44,820 nt of DNA from Pseudomonas fluorescens (GTDB taxonomy: Bacteria > Pseudomonadota > Gammaproteobacteria > Pseudomonadales > Pseudomonadaceae), in contig NZ_LACC01000004.1 in assembly GCF_000967965.1 (NCBI RefSeq), positions 205,329 to 250,148 of the forward strand. Direction: 5' to 3'. This document shows, one piece after another, positions 1-9,775 of the stretch (positions within the stretch are counted from its first letter, which is position 1; every line of letters starts with the position of its first letter). The position numbers and the translations under genes were made by a program. The notes under the pieces are model-generated. The model was not told the DNA's origin. It was given only the letters and a program-made list of their open reading frames with translations, and did not search any database.

Positions 1-3000
1 CACCTCCGCTGGCCACGTCGTCGCCTGCCGTGCCGGTCCATATGTCGCCACCGGCGGTACCGACAAACACATCACCGACCACTGTCGTTGCGGCAGAGGT
101 GACTCGCTCAAGTGTGCCGAGGTCATCGGTGTAACTCGCGACGACACGCAGTTGCTGACCGGTCTGTGCCTGGATGGGCGTGAAGGTTGTGCCCGTCTCA
201 CCGGCGATGTCGGTAAAGATCGCACCGCGCCCCACCTGCCACTGATGGGTAATCACCGAGGTCGTGGTCCCGTTGGCGTCGGTGAACGCATCCGTGGCGG
301 TCAAGGCCGAGCCTGGTGTCGGGGTCGTATCGCTGATCAGCACCGTTCCAACCGGCAAGACATTGACGGTGCCAGTACCGGCCGGCGTGATCGGTGCGGT
401 CGGCGCCGAGAACACCTCCTCCAGCACGCCATTGGCGTCCTTGTAGACCGCCCTGACGCGCAGAGCCAGTCCGGTTGGCACGACGAGTTCCGGGATAGCC
501 GGCACGGCGCCGATGAGGGTCGCCGGTGGTGCAATCCTGAGTTCCGAGCCCACCGTGACGGTCGTGCCCTCCGCGCGCGCGACCTCTCCGGCGGCAAAGA
601 AGGTGATGTCTTCGAATACGCCCGAGCCCGGGCGCGCTTCGAACTGCCAGAAGAAACTGATGGGCCCGGTGATCGCGCCGCCGGTCGCGGTATTGTCGGC
701 ATCGGTGATGTCTGCCGCCGAGACCGTCAGCACCTGGCCGACGGCGGGCGTGGGATCGTCGATCCTCAACACACCGACTGGCGCCGAGTTCAAACCGCCG
801 AGTACGAGCGCCTGATCGGAGAACTGCACCCGCTCGATATTGCTGAGGGTGTCGGTCCCGTCCCTGCCAGCGACACTGTCGATGACCGTATAGGTGCCGT
901 TGACGTTTTCAATCACGGTGTAATCCGCCAGATTGCCGGAGAACAGCGCCGTGTCGAAGTCAGGACCGGTCGCCGTCAGGATCTCGCGGACGATCTGGAG
1001 CTGGCCGGGGTTATAGGTGCCGTTCAACATGAGCGGGACCAGGGGTGACATGTTGTCGAAACTGGCGATTTCCGGCCCGGTGCCATCGATGTTCTGCCGC
1101 ACACTGATGCGCACGTTGAGCCACTTGTCGCCGTCGATGAGGTCATCGCCTCCACGGCCTTCGATGACGTCGCTGCCGGCGCCACCCAGGACGATGTTGC
1201 CCCCGTCGAACTTATCGTCGGCTGTGCCGGCGATGCCATCCGCGCCGTTGCCGGCGATGCCGACGAACGCCCGTAGACCGCTGATGAGGTCGAAGTTGGT
1301 GAGCACGCTGCCCTTGGCGCCAGCGATGGCGAGCAAGTCGGCAGTGGAGTCATCGCCGCTGAGGAAATCGGCGTGGGACGATCCCGACAGCCCTTCCACC
1401 AGGTCCAACCGGGCAAGGATCGACGCGGTGGAACCAGGCACCGCAGGCTGATCGAAGAAGCGCAGCCTGGAGTTGAGGCCGATGGTCACGCCGGCCGGAT
1501 CGTCCTTGAAGGTCGCCCAGTCGTAACCGGAGAAGCCGATGAAACGGTCCGCCTCGCTGGGGCTGCCGATCATGATGTCATCACCGCCTTCCCCGTCGAA
1601 GTTGTCCGGTCCGCCATCGCCCATGAAGACGTCGTTGCCATTGATCGGATCGTTGCCGAATGGGTCGAAGTTGTCGCCGGCAACACCATCGGCGGATCCG
1701 CCCTGGATCCAGTCGTCGCCTTCGCCGCCGCGCGCGAATTCGTTCGCCTTGCTGCCGAGGATGAAGTCGTTGCCCAGGCCGCCGCTGGTGTCGGCCGCGT
1801 CTTCGCCGGTGACGATGAAGTCCTGGCCGGCCTGGCCGAGGATCAGGTTGAGGCCGTTGCCGCCCTGGATGACGTCGTTGCCGTCCTCGCCGTGGATGAC
1901 GTCATCGCCGCCGATGTCGGTGATGATGTCGTCACCGGTACCGCCAAAGAGTTGGTCGTTGCCGTAACCGCCATCGATCCTGTCGTTGCCGGCATCGCCA
2001 TAGACCGTGTCGTCGTCCGAGTCGCCGGCAATGAGGATATCGTTGCCGGGCGTGCCGCCCAACACGACCGTTTCGGCGCCGGTATAGTGCAGGTAGTTGC
2101 TATCCAGACCCGTCGTGGCGGGGTTGTCTCGGATCACCAGCGGCGTGAGAAAATCAGTGCGCGGTGAGCCAATCGGGTGGACCGACGGACCAAACGGATC
2201 GGCGTTGGCCGGCAGGTTGTCGGCGGCCTCATTGACTGGCGTCAATGGATTGTCGACCAGTATGCCATCCGGCCCGGCAATCAGACTTGGGTTGTACTGG
2301 TTCGCCTGGTTGACCTCCAGAGTGTAGGCTGGCGTCAGGAAAACCCTGCCCGAGAGGTGTGTTGCGTCGGTATTGGCCATGACCAGCGTGGAGAACGTGT
2401 TGTTCTCAAGCTCAGCGCCAAAGTCCATCGAGGCGGTGCGTTCCAGATAGTAGAAGCGGTCACCGTCCTGGAGTTTCTCCATCTGGTTCTCGAAGACGAA
2501 GTTGAAGGTCGAGCCGAGCATGCCGCCAAAGGGCATCTTTTCCTCGGCCAGCCCACCAACCCAGAAGTCGACATTGTCCAGACCGGTGATGGTCACGTCA
2601 TCTGCGGTGTTCAAAACACCGTCCGCACCGGCGGTGCTGGCCCAGGCACCCGTGCTGTTCAGGAAGTCGACACGGTCGCCCGGTGCGGTCGCGCCGCCTA
2701 ACACCAGGTCCGCAGCCGCGGCGCGCTTGTCCGCCAGCGTGAGGGCGCTGGTGATGGTTGAGTGCGTGCCATAAGCGGCGATGAAGTTGATCAGCGATTC
2801 CGGATGTTTAATGTGCTGCACGAAATCGGCCCAACTGGTGTAGGGCTTGAGCTCTGCGTCGCCGGTGGGCCCATAGAACTCCCGCCGCGCCGCGTTCAGG
2901 GACGGAACGCCGGTATCGCGGCCGCGCGCCAGGTTGATGGCGGGCAGATCGAGCGGCAGGCCCAGCAGGTTATTGCGCAGGGCTTCGGTGACGAACTCGT

Positions 3001-6000
3001 CGATCTCGTTACCCACCTGGCGGGTCACACCGCGCACGATAGCACCGGCCGCCTGTTCCGGGGTGGCGCCGCTGCCCGCGAACTCGAGCGGGTTGAGGAA
3101 GGCCTGAATCAGCCCGATGTCGCTCGAGGCGAAGTTCGGATCGAGCCGGTCGACCTGCTCCAGCAGCATCGAGTGCCCGAAGCGATAGACAGTGTGCGCG
3201 AACTCGGCAACGATGCTCGGATCGATCGCGGTGTCGTACACCTGACCAGGTGCGAAGAACGGATCGACCATCGGCTGGATAGTGCGCGCGAACTCCTCGA
3301 ACACCAGGTGCTGGTACTGCATCTCGGTGCCGAACTTCGCTGTCTGGAACAGACGCTCGCCGTTCCAGTCAAGGGTCGAGGTGTCGGCAGGAACGGCAGT
3401 GACAGGTGTCAGCAGCCACTCGTTCAGGAACGACACATCGCCGCTTGCCGCTGTCGCCAGGACCACCGCCATGGTGTGATCGACCAAGCGATTGTGCTCA
3501 TGGTGGAAGATCGAATGGACGGTGGTCAGGCCAATGTTCTCGTTGACCCGGCCGTCGCCGGCAATGTAGTGCGCGTCCAACAGTTCGTTGTCGTAGAAGC
3601 CCGGCGCAGGTGTACCGCCGATGACAGTGTCCACATCGGGCAGGAGTGCCGCGCCGGTCTGGCCGTCCACCGGAACGGCAGTGTGCGCAATGTCGTTGAG
3701 GAAGGCATGGCCGGTGCGCACGGCAGTCGCCAGGCTGATAGGGGCCAGCGGGTTGCCTTCGATGACCACGTCGTCAGCCGTGTTCGCAATACCGTCGGGG
3801 CCAAGCCCGATGACGACCTGCGGGAAGCCGTTCGAACCCTTGATGAAGTTGCCGTAGGCATCGGTGCGCAGCAGCGGCACGTTGTCGAAGTCGGCATCGG
3901 TGAGGTTAATGCCCAGCATCGCACTCGCCTGCGCCTTGACCACCTTCCAGGTGGCCATGCCGCCAGTCAAACTATCGTCACCGGTAAACAGGATGCCGTC
4001 GCCACCGGCAGTCCGATTCTCGATCAGCTTGCCGGTGGCCACCGGATCGCCTAAAGCGTTGAACTCATAGGCACGCAGGAACACCTGGTGCGAAGGATGC
4101 GAGCTGTAGGTCTGGTTCTGGTCGACAAACGGCGAGGTGGTGTTGGTGTTCTCGTGGATGTCGTCGGCCGTGCCCAGGATGCCGTCGGGGCCGGGCAGCA
4201 TAGTCGCCCGTGTCACGGTCATGAAGCGCAGGTTTGCAGGCAGATCGTCGGCGGTACCGGCGATGCCGTCTGGCCCGAGGACCAAGGGATCATCCGCCTG
4301 CAACGGGACGAACACCGTGCCATTGCCGCCCTTGGTGACGAGGTCCAGGCCATGGTCGAAGAACTGGCCGAAGAAGGTCATCCACTGGTTGAAGGGCGCG
4401 GTCAGGCCCGCATCGGGGCTTATGTTCGGGTCGAAGAAGGTCTGGAACGTCGTGCCGTCGGTGCGGGTTCCGGTAACCACCTGCGCACCGGCCTTGAGGA
4501 CATCGTCAGGCGTGCCGAGGATGCCATCCACGCCCGGATCGAAGGTGGCCGCGACCGCCGCCGGGTTGTGGGCGGTCTGGTCGACGATCAGGTTGCTGAT
4601 GGTGCGCGGTTGCGAGTCGAACACCAAGCCGCTGGTCTGCGTATACGAGGTCGGCGTGCCGGCTCCCGGAAAACCGGCCGGAACCGGATCCGCCGGGCGG
4701 AAGTTCGGCGTGGTCAGGCGCGGGAATACATTATCGGCAGCACCGAACTCGGGATGGAGCAGGTTGTTGTCCGTCCCCTCGACCGTGCGCAAACCGAATG
4801 GCATCCGTATGTTCGGCAGCAGAGAAACCATGTTCTCACCCGCCGCGTTGTGTTCCGCTATCTTGATCTGGTCAAGGATGAACGCCAGGTCGGATTGCGT
4901 GTAACGCACACCATTGCTGGGGGCAGTGGTCTGCGGATCAATCAGCGAAGGCGCCACTGCGGGGGCTGGCGCCGCGGCCACTACTGCCGTAGTCGGCGCC
5001 GAGAATACCTGCTCGGTCACGCCATGATCGTCCGCATAGATGCCTTTGACGCGCACTGCCAGGCCGGCAAGATCCGACGTCACCGTGAGAGTGGGCGCGT
5101 CCGCTCTTGTAAATCCGATACCGATGCGGCCTGGGCCGAGGATGATGTCCTCGAAGACGCCCGAGCCCGGTGCCGCTTCAAACTGCCATACGTAACTGAT
5201 GGAATTGTGGATAGCCCCTCCCGCGTTGTCGCCATCGGTGAGGCCTGCCGCCGACACGGTCAGTATCTGGCCAACGGTCGGTGCGGTGTTATCTACCGTC
5301 AGCGCGCCCACCGGCTCAGCGTTGAGCCCGGGCACGAGGACCATGGACTGATCGGAGAACTGCAGCCGCTCGATGTTGGTGAGACGGTCGGTTTCTTCCT
5401 TGCCGACATTGTCGGTCACGGTGACGATGTCATCGGCAAAGTTGGCCGGGGTGCCGTTATCGTTGACGGTGATTGTGTAGTTCGCCATCGGGCCCAGGAA
5501 GTTGACGGTGTCGAAGCCCCCCGCGCCCGGCAGGATTTCACGCACGGCGACGAGCTGGCCGGGATTGTAGGTGCCGTTCAGCATGAGCGGGATCATCGGC
5601 GTCATGCTGTCGAAGGTGGCGATTTCCGGCCCGGTGCCATCGATGTTCTGACGCACGCTGATGCGCACGTTGAGCCACTTGTCGCCGTCGATGAGGTCGC
5701 TGCCGCCACGACCCTCGATGATATCGCTGCCATCACCGCCGAGGATGATGTTGCCCGCGCCGAACTGATCGTCGGCCGTCCCCCCGATACCGTCGGCACC
5801 GAATCCGGCGCTGCCGACGAAGGCCCGCAGGCCGCTGACGAGATCGAAGTTGGTGAGGATGCTGCCCCTGGCCGTGATGTTGGCGATGATGGCCGCGTTT
5901 TGTTCATCGCCGCGCAGGAAGTCGGCGAAGGCCGACCCCGACAGGCCCTCCACTTCCGCGAACCGGTCATAGACCGAGTCGGCCGATTGCGCCACGGCGC

Positions 6001-9000
6001 CCACGATATTGCCCGCGGCATCAGGTACCGCGTGATACGGACTGAAGAAGGGAACGACCATGTCGACGGTCACGCCGTACTTGTCATTCTTGTAGGTGGT
6101 CCAGTCGAACCCGGACATGCCGTCCATCTTGTCCTGAGCATCGCTGGCGACGAAGGTGTCGTCGCCGCCTTCACCGATCATTTCATCGAATCCGCCGGTG
6201 CCGATGAAGATGTCGTTGCCGGGCACATCGTCGGACAAGGTCGGGCTCATGTTATCGCCGGGCGCACCGTCCTGGGTGCCGCCCTCGATCCAGTCGTCGC
6301 CTTCGTTGCCGGTCGGCGCGAGGTTGACCTTGGCGCCGAGGATGAAATCGTCGCCCGCGCCGGCGAAGGTCATGGTGATGTCTTCGGTGGTGATGATGAA
6401 GTCTTTGCCAGCGCCGCCGAAGACCAGGTTGTTGAGGCCGAGGGTCGAGTTGCCGGCCTGGATGACGTCGTTGCCGTCCTCGCCGCGCAGGGTGTCGCTG
6501 CCGCCGATGTCGGTGATGATGTCGTCGCCGGTACCGCCAAAGACGTTGTCGTTGCCGTAGCCGCCGTCGAGGCGGTCGTTGCCGGCGTCGCCATAGACGG
6601 TGTCGTCGTCCGAGTCGCCGGCAATGAGGATGTCGTCGCCGGGCGTGCCGCCCAGCACGACCGTATCGCCGCCGGTGTAGTGCAGGTAGTTGGTATCCAG
6701 GCCCGGTGTGGCGGGGTTGTCGCGAATCACCAGTGGCGTGAAATGGTCAATACGTGGTGAGCCAATCGGGTGGTCCGATGGGCCAAAGGGGTCGGCGTTG
6801 GCTGGCAGGTTGTCGGCGGCCTCATTGACTAGCGTCAATGGATTGTCGACCAGTATGCCATCCGGCCCGGCAATCACACTCTGATTGAACTGGTGCGTCG
6901 GGTCGGTCTCCAGGATGAAGGCCGGCGTCAGGAATATGTTAGCCGGCAGGTGTGTTGCGTTGCTGTTGAGCATCACCAGATTGGCGAACGAATTGTTCTC
7001 AAGCTCAGTGCCGAAGTTGAGTCCTGCGGTGCGTGCCAGGTAGTAGAAGCGGTCGCCATTCTGCAGGTTTTCCAACTGGGTTTCGAAGACGAAGTTGAAG
7101 CTCGAACCCAGCAGGCCGCCAAAGGGCATTTTCTCCTCGGCCAGGCCGCCGATCCAGTAGTCGACGTTGTCCAGGCCAGTGGTGGTCACGTCGTCTGCGG
7201 TGTTCAGAATACCGTCCGCACCGGCGGTGCTCGCCCAGGCACCGGTGCTGTGCAGGAAGTCGAGACGATCGGCTGGCGCGGTCGCGCTGCCGAGCACGAG
7301 ATCCGCAGCCGCGGCGCGCTTGGCCGCCATCGTCGTAGCGCTAGTGATGGTTGAATGCGTGCCGTAGGCGGCGATGAAATTGATCAGCGATTCCGGGTGT
7401 TTCATGTGCTGCACGAAATCGGCCCAGCTCGTGTAGGGGGTCAACTGGCTGTCGCCGGTCATGTGGTAGAACTCGCGCCGCGCCTCATTCAGCGACGGGA
7501 TGCCGGTGTCGCGGCCGCGCGCCAGGTTGAGGGCGGCCAAGTCCAGCGGCAGACCGACCAGGTTGTTGCGCACCGCGTCGGTCACGAACTCGTCGATCTC
7601 GTTGCCGACCTGACGGGTCAGGCCGCGTACGATGGCGCCTGCCGCCTCCCCAGGGGTGGGGCCGCTCGCAGCAAATGCCAACGGGTTGAGGAAGGCCGCG
7701 ATCAGGCCGGTCTGTTGATTGCCCGGGTCAACCGGATTGCCGTCGCCAACGACGTTGAAGTTGGCATCGAAACGATCGACCGTCTCCACCAGCATCGAGT
7801 GGCCGAAGCGAAAGACCGTGTGCGCGAACTCGGCGACGATCGCCGGGTTGATCGTGGTGTCGTTGCCCATGGGTGCCAGGAAAACGTCCACTTGCGGCTG
7901 GATGGTGCGCGCGAACTCCTCGAACACCAGGTGCTGGTACTGCATCTCGGTGCCGAACTTGGCGGCCTGGAACAACCGCTCGCCGTTCCAGTGCAGGGCC
8001 GCGATGTCGGCCGCCGTTACCGGCAACGCCGCCAGTTGGGCGTCAGGCAGCAGCCACTGATTGAGAAAGGCGAGGTCGGCGGAGGCCAGCACCGTTGCCT
8101 TGGTCTGGTCAATCAGCCGGTTGTGCTCGCTGTGGAAGATGGAATGCACGGTGGTCAGGCCGATGTTCTCGTTGACCCGGCCATCGCCGGCGATGTAGTG
8201 CTTGTCGAGCAGTTCGTTGTCGTAGGTGCCGGGGGCTTGCGGGCCGCCAATGACGGTGTCCGCGTCGGCCGTCAGGCCGCCGGTCGGATCGGCGCTGTGG
8301 GCGATGTCGATGAGGAACTGGTGACCGGTGCGCACGGCGTTTGTCAGGCTGATGGGTGCAGCCCGATTACCCTCGACGAGCACATCATCGGCCGTACCGG
8401 CAATGCCATCCGCGCCCATCATCACGACTTGAGGAAGGCCGTTAGGCCCCTTGATGAAGTTGCCGTAAGCATCGGTCGCCAGCAGCGGTACGTTGAACAC
8501 ATCCGCATCGGTCAAGTTGATGCCGAGCAGATCACGGGCCTGAGCCTTGACGACTGCCCAGGTGGCCATGCCGCCGATTTCAACGTCATCAGCTGTGCCG
8601 AAATGCCCATCGACGCCCAGGTCACGGTTGGTGATCAGCTTGCCGGTGGCCACCGGATCGCCAACGGCGTTGAGTTCATAGGCACGCAGGAACACCTGGT
8701 GCGAGGGATGCGAGCTGTAGGTCTGGTTCTGGTCGACAAACGGCGAGGTGGTGTTGCTCTGCTCGTGGATGTCATCGGCGGTGCCGAGGATGCCGTCGGG
8801 ACCGGGCAGATTGGTGGCCCGCGTCAACACCATGAAGTTGGTCGGGCTACCAGGCACGAACAGTGGATCGTCGGGCTGCAGCGGAATGAACACCGTGCCG
8901 CTGCCGCCTTTGGTGACCAGGTCCAGGCCGTGATCGAAGAACTGGCCGAAGAAGGTCATCCAGGCATTGAAGGGCGCGGTCAGGCCCGCGTCCGGCGTGA

Positions 9001-9478
9001 TATTAGGAATCTGGAAGACGGAAATGTCGTCGGCGGTGCCGAACAGGCCATCCAGACCGGGGCTGGTGACGACCTGTGAATCCGGATTGGCCGCTGCAGC
9101 CGCGACTGCCGCCGGGTTGTTGGCGGTCTGGTCCACGATCAGGTTGCTGATGGTACGCGGCTGCGAGTCGAAGACGAAACCGCTGGTCTGCAGGTAGGAG
9201 GTCGGTGTGGTTCCGCCAGGATCGGCCGGGCCGAAGAAGCCGACCGGCTGGACCTGCGCGGTATTGAACACCGGCGTCGTCATACGCGGGAAGAAGTTGT
9301 CGGCGGCGCCGAACTGGGGATTGGCCAGGTTGTTGTCGATGCCGGAGACAGTGCGCAGGCCGAAGGGTACCTCTACGTTCGGCAGCATGTCAGCCAGACT
9401 CGCGCCTGCCGCATTCCGTTCAGCGATGAAAATTTGTTCGAGAATGAACTCAAGATCGGACTTGATGAAGCTGGCCAT
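1..9478 (-). CDS. Giant RTX protein with two tandem animal-type haem peroxidase domains (peroxicin/MopA-like), C-terminus outside window
   Basis: One open frame of 3159 codons runs off the left edge. The ATG at 9478 follows GAGGAAA and starts MASFIKSDLEFILEQIFIAE. No signal peptide is seen, as expected for type I secretion. Peroxidase domain 1 spans about residues 1-850. It has distal H183 with haem-linking D182 in FFDHGLDL, a calcium loop SPFVDQNQTYSS near 246, distal R434 and haem-linking E437 in GRVNENIGL, and proximal H560 in FRFGHSM. RTX repeats (about 937-1020), a second small RTX patch and an Ig-like segment follow. Domain 2 starts near residue 1525 (SDLAFILDQIKIAEHNAAGE) and repeats every key residue: H1709, R1977, E1980, H2102. 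A second RTX block (about 2473-2570) and two Ig-like segments follow, and a further RTX-like stretch begins at the edge. The Met that forms the myeloperoxidase sulfonium link is Asn here. Family assignment is firm. The substrate (Mn(II), halide or organic) is not shown. Confidence 0.93.
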   Translation of the reverse strand, partial: MASFIKSDLEFILEQIFIAERNAAGASLADMLPNVEVPFGLRTVSGIDNNLANPQFGAADNFFPRMTTPVFNTAQVQPVGFFGPADPGGTTPTSYLQTSGFVFDSQPRTISNLIVDQTANNPAAVAAAAANPDSQVVTSPGLDGLFGTADDISVFQIPNITPDAGLTAPFNAWMTFFGQFFDHGLDLVTKGGSGTVFIPLQPDDPLFVPGSPTNFMVLTRATNLPGPDGILGTADDIHEQSNTTSPFVDQNQTYSSHPSHQVFLRAYELNAVGDPVATGKLITNRDLGVDGHFGTADDVEIGGMATWAVVKAQARDLLGINLTDADVFNVPLLATDAYGNFIKGPNGLPQVVMMGADGIAGTADDVLVEGNRAAPISLTNAVRTGHQFLIDIAHSADPTGGLTADADTVIGGPQAPGTYDNELLDKHYIAGDGRVNENIGLTTVHSIFHSEHNRLIDQTKATVLASADLAFLNQWLLPDAQLAALPVTAADIAALHWNGERLFQAAKFGTEMQYQHLVFEEFARTIQPQVDVFLAPMGNDTTINPAIVAEFAHTVFRFGHSMLVETVDRFDANFNVVGDGNPVDPGNQQTGLIAAFLNPLAFAASGPTPGEAAGAIVRGLTRQVGNEIDEFVTDAVRNNLVGLPLDLAALNLARGRDTGIPSLNEARREFYHMTGDSQLTPYTSWADFVQHMKHPESLINFIAAYGTHSTITSATTMAAKRAAAADLVLGSATAPADRLDFLHSTGAWASTAGADGILNTADDVTTTGLDNVDYWIGGLAEEKMPFGGLLGSSFNFVFETQLENLQNGDRFYYLARTAGLNFGTELENNSFANLVMLNSNATHLPANIFLTPAFILETDPTHQFNQSVIAGPDGILVDNPLTLVNEAADNLPANADPFGPSDHPIGSPRIDHFTPLVIRDNPATPGLDTNYLHYTGGDTVVLGGTPGDDILIAGDSDDDTVYGDAGNDRLDGGYGNDNVFGGTGDDIITDIGGSDTLRGEDGNDVIQAGNSTLGLNNLVFGGAGKDFIITTEDITMTFAGAGDDFILGAKVNLAPTGNEGDDWIEGGTQDGAPGDNMSPTLSDDVPGNDIFIGTGGFDEMIGEGGDDTFVASDAQDKMDGMSGFDWTTYKNDKYGVTVDMVVPFFSPYHAVPDAAGNIVGAVAQSADSVYDRFAEVEGLSGSAFADFLRGDEQNAAIIANITARGSILTNFDLVSGLRAFVGSAGFGADGIGGTADDQFGAGNIILGGDGSDIIEGRGGSDLIDGDKWLNVRISVRQNIDGTGPEIATFDSMTPMIPLMLNGTYNPGQLVAVREILPGAGGFDTVNFLGPMANYTITVNDNGTPANFADDIVTVTDNVGKEETDRLTNIERLQFSDQSMVLVPGLNAEPVGALTVDNTAPTVGQILTVSAAGLTDGDNAGGAIHNSISYVWQFEAAPGSGVFEDIILGPGRIGIGFTRADAPTLTVTSDLAGLAVRVKGIYADDHGVTEQVFSAPTTAVVAAAPAPAVAPSLIDPQTTAPSNGVRYTQSDLAFILDQIKIAEHNAAGENMVSLLPNIRMPFGLRTVEGTDNNLLHPEFGAADNVFPRLTTPNFRPADPVPAGFPGAGTPTSYTQTSGLVFDSQPRTISNLIVDQTAHNPAAVAATFDPGVDGILGTPDDVLKAGAQVVTGTRTDGTTFQTFFDPNISPDAGLTAPFNQWMTFFGQFFDHGLDLVTKGGNGTVFVPLQADDPLVLGPDGIAGTADDLPANLRFMTVTRATMLPGPDGILGTADDIHENTNTTSPFVDQNQTYSSHPSHQVFLRAYEFNALGDPVATGKLIENRTAGGDGILFTGDDSLTGGMATWKVVKAQASAMLGINLTDADFDNVPLLRTDAYGNFIKGSNGFPQVVIGLGPDGIANTADDVVIEGNPLAPISLATAVRTGHAFLNDIAHTAVPVDGQTGAALLPDVDTVIGGTPAPGFYDNELLDAHYIAGDGRVNENIGLTTVHSIFHHEHNRLVDHTMAVVLATAASGDVSFLNEWLLTPVTAVPADTSTLDWNGERLFQTAKFGTEMQYQHLVFEEFARTIQPMVDPFFAPGQVYDTAIDPSIVAEFAHTVYRFGHSMLLEQVDRLDPNFASSDIGLIQAFLNPLEFAGSGATPEQAAGAIVRGVTRQVGNEIDEFVTEALRNNLLGLPLDLPAINLARGRDTGVPSLNAARREFYGPTGDAELKPYTSWADFVQHIKHPESLINFIAAYGTHSTITSALTLADKRAAAADLVLGGATAPGDRVDFLNSTGAWASTAGADGVLNTADDVTITGLDNVDFWVGGLAEEKMPFGGMLGSTFNFVFENQMEKLQDGDRFYYLERTASMDFGAELENNTFSTLVMANTDATHLSGRVFLTPAYTLEVNQANQYNPSLIAGPDGILVDNPLTPVNEAADNLPANADPFGPSVHPIGSPRTDFLTPLVIRDNPATTGLDSNYLHYTGAETVVLGGTPGNDILIAGDSDDDTVYGDAGNDRIDGGYGNDQLFGGTGDDIITDIGGDDVIHGEDGNDVIQGGNGLNLILGQAGQDFIVTGEDAADTSGGLGNDFILGSKANEFARGGEGDDWIQGGSADGVAGDNFDPFGNDPINGNDVFMGDGGPDNFDGEGGDDIMIGSPSEADRFIGFSGYDWATFKDDPAGVTIGLNSRLRFFDQPAVPGSTASILARLDLVEGLSGSSHADFLSGDDSTADLLAIAGAKGSVLTNFDLISGLRAFVGIAGNGADGIAGTADDKFDGGNIVLGGAGSDVIEGRGGDDLIDGDKWLNVRISVRQNIDGTGPEIASFDNMSPLVPLMLNGTYNPGQLQIVREILTATGPDFDTALFSGNLADYTVIENVNGTYTVIDSVAGRDGTDTLSNIERVQFSDQALVLGGLNSAPVGVLRIDDPTPAVGQVLTVSAADITDADNTATGGAITGPISFFWQFEARPGSGVFEDITFFAAGEVARAEGTTVTVGSELRIAPPATLIGAVPAIPELVVPTGLALRVRAVYKDANGVLEEVFSAPTAPITPAGTGTVNVLPVGTVLISDTTPTPGSALTATDAFTDANGTTTSVITHQWQVGRGAIFTDIAGETGTTFTPIQAQTGQQLRVVASYTDDLGTLERVTSAATTVVGDVFVGTAGGDIWTGTAGDDVASGG
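1780..2065 (-). repeat. RTX calcium-binding nonapeptide repeats, second block
   Basis: The minus strand encodes GGTPGNDILIAG, GDAGNDRIDGGYGND, GGTGDDII and GEDGNDVIQGG. This is almost the same series as the block after domain 1, so peroxidase and RTX unit were duplicated together with a period of about 4.58 kb (distal His to distal His). Confidence 0.87.
6420..6675 (-). repeat. RTX calcium-binding nonapeptide repeats, first block
   Basis: Minus-strand translation gives consecutive glycine/aspartate nonapeptides such as GDAGNDRLDGGYGND, GGTGDDII and GEDGNDVIQAG, the hemolysin-type calcium-binding pattern. They lie directly after peroxidase domain 1. In this family such repeats fold into a beta roll once calcium is met outside the cell. 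Confidence 0.88.
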
Positions 9479-9508
9479 GGCTGTTTCCTCGATGCTTGAC
9501 TAGTCAGG

Positions 9509-9547
9509 AAACCACACGCATAAAACACGGCTGCAAACGCGTGGTTT
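9509..9547 (-). promoter_or_regulatory. Inverted repeat upstream of the peroxidase start
   Basis: AAACCAC (9509-9515) and GTGGTTT (9541-9547) are perfect inverted heptamers, with further GC pairing inside if two bases are looped out. The element lies 31-69 bases before the peroxidase ATG in a 297-base gap. It could be a regulator site (NarL-type regulators often bind inverted heptamers) or a leader hairpin. The symmetry is seen; the function is inferred. Confidence 0.35.
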
Positions 9548-9753
9548 AGTGCTGAACCCCATAAATGAAACCGAAATTTGAACGACGGGACCTGGTACCA
9601 CGGCCGCACCGAGCCCCTACTGAATTGCAAGCAATCAGCAGAACTCGACTGAGGATCAATTCCCCATGACAACCGTATTTACAGGCTGGTATTGCGCCTC
9701 AAGGAGGCGACGGCCCATGAACCCAGGTTGAATAGAAGGTGCAACTTGCTAAC

Positions 9754-9775
9754 GGCCCCGTCACGTATCGGGGCT
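9754..9775 (-). terminator. Possible hairpin terminator after the 154-residue gene
   Basis: GGCCCCG (9754-9760) and CGGGGCT (9769-9775) form a 6-7 bp G+C-rich stem with an 8-base loop, starting right after the stop codon. No T run follows on the minus strand, so it may be a weak terminator or processing hairpin that lets some transcription continue into the peroxidase gene. The rest of 9479-9753 shows no gene. Confidence 0.35.

Noticed and set aside
4088..6760. 890-codon plus-strand open frame, with similar ones at 152-1048, 1373-2167, 2762-4054 and 7355-9079
   Set aside because: All lie opposite the peroxidase gene. Their translations are Val/Ala/Gly/Asp-rich mirror images of the repeats with no family motifs or ribosome sites. 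The minus frame has conserved catalytic residues throughout.
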